Assembly: GCA_033182465.1 (NCBI GenBank)
Contig: CP137323.1
Span: 744,001-808,000, forward strand
DNA from: Sanghuangporus weigelae
Lineage: Eukaryota; Basidiomycota; Agaricomycetes; Hymenochaetales; Hymenochaetaceae
DNA length: 64,000 bases
Direction: 5' to 3'
Both the position numbers and the translations under genes were made by a program. Positions 57,707-64,000 of this stretch are shown in pieces (the stretch's first letter is position 1; the number at the start of each line of letters is the position of its first letter). The notes under the pieces are model-generated. The model was not told the DNA's origin, ran no database searches, and worked only from the letters and a program-made list of their open reading frames with translations.

Positions 57707-59406
57707 TGTAGTGCGCCGCACTTGCCTGTACCGGTACGTCGGTACAGGCCCCTCAGTACTCTGTACAGTATACCATCGTGCGGCGACCGCTACACCTCCA
57801 CCGCTCCTTATGACTTTCCGACTGCCGCTCCTTGATTCGCCGCTTGACCAATATGGCCGCCGACTCCCCTCATTCGAAAGCGGGTTTGGCCTCTCTCGAA
57901 TCAGACACCCTTAGGCAAGCCTCCAGATAGTCAAGAAAAATGAAGTTACTCCGGGCATCAGTTCAAGCAGACGGGCGACATCCGTCAGACTGCCGCTGCT
58001 CCGTGGTGCCGACGTATTGTCACGTCTTCAGTTGCCTCTTTTCGCGTGCCCGGCGTCACCGCTTCGTGTCTCTGGGCGGCCTCCCCAACCCGTCTTGGCA
58101 TCATAGACAAGGTACCCGGATCCTCCAGACTTTCCAAACCGAGTACACTTGGCCAGCCGCGTCTTCTGATATGCGAGCACTTGGGACGTTGCGGCGGATG
58201 TATCCACTACAGCAGCAGAAGTATATCGAACCGTACAGCCGATTGAATGTTCATCGGCTCCCGTCAATTGGTTTATCCGACATCGGCTGGAGGTTTTACA
58301 AGGTCCAAGGTACCATGTTTCATGTTCATACTATGCCGCTTCGCACGCCGAGTCCGCTGTCAGACGCGGCGACCACTAGTGTATTCCCCACTTTAGTATT
58401 ATTGGCTCCCCTGACGTTTCATATTCGTGTGGTGCGACCACTTAGTGATCCGAGCGCGCCCGATGATATGGTGTGCCGCGCCAATCGCCGCCAGCCCAAT
58501 CGGCGCACACCCGTGTCTTGGCAGCTTCGCGCCATGCCCCGATTGCACGCCTGTGACGTGCTGTTGCCATTGCCACCTCTGTTACGCTCATCACCAGTAT
58601 TCCCTAGTATATATAGACCTCATGTATGTAGTGTCTAGAGGAAGTCCAGAATAGATCCGAGTGCACTCTTCTCCTCTCTGTTAGTTGCTTCGCTCCCTAT
58701 CGCTTCTGCCGAGGACCGCGCACCGATGCAAGACTCCGCTCCTGTTTAGGTAATAATAGGGGCACGTGCTTCCCCGCCACTGTGCAAGTGATTGGCAGAG
58801 TTACCCCCAGTCCTGAGAGTCAGCAACGCCATCGCCCTCTTGACAATTGGCGACACCGTCACTCTCCTGGTAATCGGCGACACTATCGCTCTCCTGGTAA
58901 TCGCCGTTGCTCTACTACTTATCAACAACGCCGAGACCTTACAAGCAATTGCCGACCGAGTTCTCTTCATAGTGATCGGCGAGGACATCACTCTCCTGGT
59001 GATCACCGACGCCCACGCAATCCGATGACGCCATCACTCTACCACTTATCCACGACGCCGAGACCTTACACTCAACCGCTGACCAAGCTCTCTTCATGGT
59101 GATCGACGACGACATCAATCTCTTAGTGATCGTCGGCGCCTCTGTCCCATGCGCTATCAGCGGCACCCCTCTGTACACCGACCATGTTCTAGTCTTTACA
59201 ATTGAGCTCTCTGCCATGACTGAGCGTGCGTTCCGATCTGCGGCAGTGCTTCCAGGTCAAATCGTTTGCTGTGGCATCGAGCTGTCTAGGAGGCCTAGCC
59301 ACAAGTTGCACCCCTTCTTACCTCTCCGATCTTTGACATCGCCGACGCCTCCCTGTGGTCGAATGCCGCCGCCTTCGCCGCTGCTTAAGAGGATCTGATA
59401 GTCTAC
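57707..59406 (+). mobile_element. 3' LTR of the family D element
   Basis: 1,700 bp from TGTAGTGCGCCGCACTTG to GATAGTCTACA. It has a TATATATA box near 58,608 and degenerate 27-bp repeats (GGCGACACCGTCACTCTCCT...) at about 58,847-59,110. The left neighbour is internal sequence with a polypurine tract; the right flank, CCGT, lies inside an RPB1 fragment. The 5' part of the element is missing from the window. Confidence 0.85.
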
Positions 59407-59840
59407 ACCGTTTGGCTTCAGACATCAAACACTTCCACACTTCACAAAGGATGATTTCAGTCCAGAGGCATGGGGTTTCATTGAGAATTCCTACTTGCGT
59501 GGATTAACACCGCAAGAGTTCTTCTTTCACGCCATGGCGGGTCGCAAGGGATTAATTGACACAACTGTCAAGACAGCGGAGATTGGCTACATCCAACGGC
59601 GGCTTGTCAAGGCTCTAGAAGACCATGGTACATTATGATGGGACTGTTCGGAACTCGTTGGGTGATCTCATACAGTTCGTCTATGGCAAAGGTGGCATGG
59701 ATGAGACTTTCACTGAGAGACAGAGCATTAAAATGTTCGGTATCAGTGATCACAAATTCGAGCATCGCTACCGTGTCGATGTTACAGATCCGAAGGTGGC
59801 TTCCTTCCTATTGCCCGATCTCCCTCTGAGTGCCCGCTGA
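59407..59840 (+). pseudogene. RPB1 (RNA polymerase II largest subunit) fragment, trigger-loop region
   Basis: Starts exactly at the LTR-D end with [16 protein letters not shown], then [40 protein letters not shown] and RRLVKALED. After a 2-bp loss near 59,623 it continues [20 protein letters not shown] and FEHRYRVDVTDP to a stop at 59838-59840. These blocks are diagnostic of RPB1, covering the bridge helix/trigger loop region. Upstream RPB1 sequence was displaced by the LTR element, and downstream sequence is lost. It is a non-functional duplicate of a universally essential gene. Confidence 0.9.
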
Positions 59841-60573
59841 GCACCCTCTGATCGCCCACTGAGTGCACTCTGATCGCCCGCCCATCACCCGCTGAGCGCC
59901 CACTGAGAGTCAAACTTATTTTTTCTTTGTCAGAATAATAAAAAGTACTTTAAATTTCTTCCTATCAAAGACATAAAATTTCGGCAATAACTAAACATAA
60001 CCATTTTTGCTTTTCTAAGACTTCAAATTTCTTTATGTGTTCCTCATACAACATTATTTGAAATCTCTTTGTTTTTCTAATCTGAATCTAAATCCTTATT
60101 GTTATTTCAAGTTCTATCAAGGAACAAACATGAAATATTTCACATAATTAAATGCAGTATTTAATTTCAAATCTTGTTTGTCAGCTAATTACAAATTTCT
60201 TTTAGATTATAATAACTCTTTGCCCAGTGTGCGTGTGCTCATACTATAGTGTGATCTCTCTTTTCATTTTTCGTCTGTAGACTCACAGCATCATTTTTTT
60301 CATGCCAAAAAAATCACACATGGTCTTTATGTATGCATAGGCATCCCTAAATTTATAAAATATTTTTACAGATTTTATTGAGCAAAATATCAACTTTTCA
60401 TCTTTTGTCACATATTGTCACAGTTCCGTGAGGCGTGGTTGGATAAGCAAACCAGACTCATTTGTCACCTCATGTCACCATCCCAGAACTCATCTTTCAA
60501 TTTTAATTGTCAATGCACACAAATCTGCACAGAAAAAATTGCAGGAGTATATGATTGTATTACAAGTGTGAGA
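59841..60573. other. AT-rich non-coding sequence with a degenerate GC-rich repeat at its start
   Basis: From 59,825 to 59,905 the sequence cycles through CCCGCTGAGC / CCCTCTGATCG units, a degenerate minisatellite. From there to the fold-back element it is AT-rich with no gene or recognised repeat. Confidence 0.4.
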
Positions 60574-60575
60574 TA

Positions 60576-61663
60576 CAGCTAATTGCAAAATTGTTGGCAA
60601 TCACGTGATTTCACCACTTTTCTTGCCATGAGAGCCTCAAAACACAGATAAAATCACATCTCACCCAAATCTCAACGGTTTCACATCATCTAAGTTGCTA
60701 AATTCATCTTTTCGAAAGGGATTTTGTTTAAGAAAAACGATCGAGAAAATAAAGCGAAAAAGGACCCCAAAATGGCAAAAATATCGTTTTTTGCCTCTTA
60801 CATGCATGTGCATTTTTTTTCTGTGATCCCTGCTGGTCCAGCACCTCCCCAAAGCTATCCAGAATGATAATATGATTATAAAATGAATTTACAGACTGAG
60901 TTTGAGTTGAATTGTGTACCAGAATGTGCTGCTTTGAGGCATGCCTGAATCACTCAAAACTCATCATTTCCCCCTAGCCTCCCAGGCTGCAGGAAAAATT
61001 CTTACAGGCCAGATTTATGCATGTAAATTCATTTTAGATATAATAGACTAGGTCTATGTGCTAGCTAGGTCCTCAGCATCCACTGGTGAGCTGGGAAGAT
61101 GCTGTCTAAAATGATGCATACAATCAGAACCTCATGTTCAGCCCAGCTCACCAGTGGATGCTGAGGACCTAGCTAGCACATAAACCTAGTCTATTATATC
61201 TAAAATGAGCTTACATGCATGAATCTGGCCTGTAAGAATTTTTCCTGCAGCCTGGGAGGCTAGGGGGAAATGATGAGTTTTGAGTGATTCAGGTATGCCT
61301 CAAAGCAGCACATTCTGGTACACAATTCAACTCAAACTCAGTCTGTAAATTCATTTTATAATCATATTATCATTCTGGATAGCTTTGGGGAGGTGCTGGA
61401 CCAGCAGGGATCACAGAAAAAAAATGCACATGCATGTAAGAGGCAAAAAACGATATTTTTGCCATTTTGGGGTCCTTTTTCGCTTTATTTTCTCGATCGT
61501 TTTTCTTAAACAAAATCCCTTTCGAAAAGATGAATTTAGCAACTTAGATGATGTGAAACCGTTGAGATTTGGGTGAGATGTGATTTTATCTGTGTTTTGA
61601 GGCTCTCATGGCAAGAAAAGTGGTGAAATCACGTGATTGCCAACAATTTTGCAACTAGAGCTG
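60576..61663. mobile_element. Fold-back (long-TIR) MITE-like element, copy 2
   Basis: 1,088 bp, near-perfect palindrome, TA on both sides (60574-60575 and 61664-61665). The arms match copy 1 at 24976-26059 closely. The unique ~60-bp centre is in the opposite orientation to that of copy 1. A 63-codon frame occurs mirror-image in both arms and is not a gene. Confidence 0.88.
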
Positions 61664-61805
61664 TAAATCTCGGCCTCGTGGAGACTTAAAATTTAGCTAA
61701 GCTCAATGTGTCTGAAATCTTCCGTGAGATGCTAAATCTTGTGTTGGATATGAAATGTAAAATTTATTTGATGCATCTCGTAAACACCGAGATTTTGACA
61801 CACTC

Positions 61806-62067
61806 AGAGCGCGATCGACGCGCGACCAGAGCGCGATCGACGCGCGACCAGAGCGCGATCGACGCGCGACCAGAGCGCGATCGACGCGCGACCAGAGCGC
61901 GATCGACGCGCGACCAGAGCGCGATCGACGCGCGACCAGAGCGCGATCGACGCGCGACCAGAGCGCGATCGACGCGCGACCAGAGCGCGATCGACGCGCG
62001 ACCAGAGCGCGATCGACGCGCGACCAGAGCGCGATCGACGCGCGACCAGAGCGCGATCGACGCGCGA
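61806..62067. repeat. 22-bp minisatellite, about 12 copies
   Basis: The unit AGAGCGCGATCGACGCGCGACC is repeated without visible variation and stands out as very GC-rich and CpG-rich in AT-rich surroundings. Because 22 is not a multiple of three and the unit has no stop, both strands are open through the array. The unit contains CGATCG and is rich in CGCG. Confidence 0.95.
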
Positions 62068-62099
62068 TGAGTGATTTTCTTTGTTACTTCTCTCATCCT

Positions 62100-62892
62100 C
62101 AGTTTCCGACTTTTAACGTTGATCTCCTTACTTGTATGTGAATTACAGTCTGTTCTCCATATGCCTTTCAACGATCCATCCATACTGAATGCATCCGCAC
62201 GCTTATTGTACCGCTATACGGTCTCCGGTAGCTCGAATCACATATTGCACTCCAGGGTATTTTCTCGATCCATTCCGCACAAGCTCTTGTAGGTACGCGA
62301 TATTGTATGGAGTCACTGTCAATCAGTATTAAATAGCACGTCAATCAGGACGCTCTTCCTACTATCCTCTTTCTTGGTACGCAAGAGTCATAGGGATGCT
62401 CTTCAGCACGCCAACTTCGTCAAGTTCCAGGTTTAAGTTTCCGGTGACGACAATACGTGCCGAAAAATCGACGCATTCAGTTGTCCCATCAAGTTACCAT
62501 GTAGATGACCCTCCTTGCCCTTTACTGTAAACGAGCGTGAATAGCTTTGACGGATCGACCAGACTTTTGTTGAGCTTGAGGTATCCCAACAATGATTGAC
62601 ACAATGTCGTTGTTCACGTACGCGGAGACATGGAACTGGACATAACATGGTAAGCGGTCTCTTACCATATATCTGATTGCTTACCTTGGAGCAACTGCTC
62701 AAACTCAGATATAACATGGGCCCGAGCGCCTTCCTCTTCACATCCAATACATTCGCGGACACTTTTATGATGTCACCCAATTTGTACGTCAAATCGTCCT
62801 GACTGCGCAGGGCCCCACCATCGGTGGAAATGCTTGGACGCACTGGAGGAGGTGGAACAGGCAGAACCGTAAGAATCATTCAGTCTGGACAC
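62100..62892 (-). pseudogene. RPB1 fragment, N-terminal/active-site-proximal region
   Basis: On the minus strand, beginning at the LTR-C boundary: PD(stop)MILTVLPVPPPPVRPSI, LRSQDDLTYKLGDIIKVSAN, then after a frame slip CEEEGARAHVISEFEQLLQ, an intron with intact [73 protein letters not shown] and YNKRADAF, then QYGWIVERHM. These are consecutive RPB1 blocks. Trp is replaced by TGA before MILT, the splice donor of a second intron is altered, and there are several frame slips. Intron retention shows a DNA-level copy and not a retrocopy. Confidence 0.9.
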
Positions 62893-64000
62893 TGAAACTC
62901 CTGTGGGCGTTCTGATACCGGACAGGGAATATAAAGTTCGAGGGGCTGCCCTAGAATACCCTTGAGTAGTTAGCAGAGAGATACACCTAGACCAAAGGCA
63001 AGTGGAAATGAAGGGATAATGGAATATACGAGAGAAGGGTTGTATGAGGGCTGAGGAACGCGTGGGAAGCGCTCGAGGAAGGATTCCGAGGATGGGCTTC
63101 TCCCGAGATTGATGGTGGCGGTGCAAAGGCTAAATCGACTCTCCGGCTCAACTGCGAGCTCTGGACTAAAGCCGACTTACACAAGGCACAAAACTAATCT
63201 AACTAAGGCTACGCTAGTCGAACCACCAACTCGAACGTGACTAATCGACCGTGCTAACTCACTGGGAAGCGACGGCAGCCGATCTCACTCGGAGTCTAAA
63301 GTGTCGGAACGCGGCGTAACGATTCGAAACGCGATATGAAGGACAGGGACGGTAACTGAGCGACCCTAACGTGATACAAGAGATGGAGGGACTTTACGGT
63401 GATGGAAAGGGATAATATGGTGTCCTTTTCCGACGACTGTGGAGAGGGGAAGGTGTTACGAGACCGAAAGCACGCGGCACGCTAAGTAACTGGGTTACAA
63501 GCGAAACCAGCGAAACCGATCGGAACACGCAATGAAGTTTCGATCCGGATGACAGAGACAGGATGGGTCCTTTATACAGACCAGGCGAACTATACGAACG
63601 GCTCTGCTGCGAAGAGAGGTCACCGATCGACTGTACAGAACACGAAATATCGTATATTATGCTTTAGAGACGAGAGAGTTTTCTACGAACAAGAAGGACT
63701 CGAAGCTGGGGGACTAGAGACGGTCTGAGAACTCCCCCCCCCCACTACGAGATTCGTGCTAAATTTATACTAAGCGTCCAAACTGAGCCTCCCATCGGTC
63801 AGAAAACCTAAGCCATAAGAAAAAGGGGAACGCATATCACTTATCCACCATGGAGAGGGGCGCATATGAATGGTTAAGGGACACATAAAACAGAAAGAAA
63901 CAATACTAAGCATGGTCGGAACGAGAGCATAAAGAAATAAACGGGACACATATAGAAAGGTGAGATCATAAGTGAAGCCTTTGGAACCAGGTGTCTTTGA
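62893..64000 (-). mobile_element. LTR, family C, copy 3 (runs off right edge)
   Basis: On the minus strand the visible part ends ACAGGAGTTTCA-like at 62893 and matches LTR-C copy 1 through to the window edge (TATAAAT-type box near 63,760, G/C-run nearby). The left flank, read on the minus strand, is GTGT; the RPB1 reading frame would have Arg (CGT) here, so the target may have been GCGT before a C-to-T change. Confidence 0.85.

Noticed and set aside
60661-61576. Identical 63-codon frames (MGRCWTSRDH...) on opposite strands
   Set aside because: They are mirror images in the two arms of a palindromic element, without family similarity or splice support.
61806-62067. CRISPR array
   Set aside because: The units are head-to-tail with no spacers, in a eukaryotic genome.
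61708-62183. Arg/Asp-rich open frames on both strands across the minisatellite
   Set aside because: They arise because the 22-bp unit lacks stops in all phases; the peptide repeats every three units and has no support outside the array.

Overview
The window comes from a filamentous basidiomycete, most likely an agaricomycete. The evidence is short introns of about 50-70 bp with GT..AG (and one GC..AG) borders, eukaryotic housekeeping genes with many introns, an HGD-type TKL kinase typical of mushroom-forming fungi, and Ty3/gypsy, Tc1/mariner and pogo element families common in Agaricomycetes.

The window has two compartments. Positions 1-17,200 are compact, intact host genes: a Kin4-like CAMKL kinase (minus, running off the left edge), divergent from an Ase1/PRC1/MAP65 spindle-midzone protein (plus); then POL2, the catalytic subunit of DNA polymerase epsilon (minus, 8 exons, one GC-AG intron), divergent from elongin C (plus, 4 exons); then a TKL-like kinase (plus, 7 exons). 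From about 17,265 to the right edge almost everything is mobile DNA, with one intact multi-exon gene of unknown function (26,411-28,379, minus).

The repeat compartment holds: (i) a 7.7 kb TA-flanked element with ~1.19 kb inverted arms, enclosing a solo LTR, a broken Tc1/IS630-type transposase and a broken coiled-coil gene; (ii) two ~1.09 kb fold-back elements with TA target sites and termini like those of (i); (iii) a pogo-type and a second DDE-type transposase remnant, the latter apparently split by an ORF with a QLQ-like motif and four tandem repeats; (iv) a ~20.8 kb nested Ty3/gypsy complex (33,548-54,362) whose host element is on the minus strand and has received six LTR insertions from three other families and then suffered two inversions; (v) the 3' end of another LTR element; and (vi) two decayed RPB1 (RNA polymerase II largest subunit) fragments, each broken by an LTR.

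Main novel points. Two different LTR-element families carry a related extra ORF between pol and the 3' LTR. All readable LTR insertions have 4-bp target duplications of the form N-CG-N. Swapped target duplications prove an inversion between two LTR copies. The coding remnants carry mainly transition-type stop codons, as expected from cytosine-methylation decay or a RIP-like process. Family names LTR-A to LTR-D are mine, for this window only.
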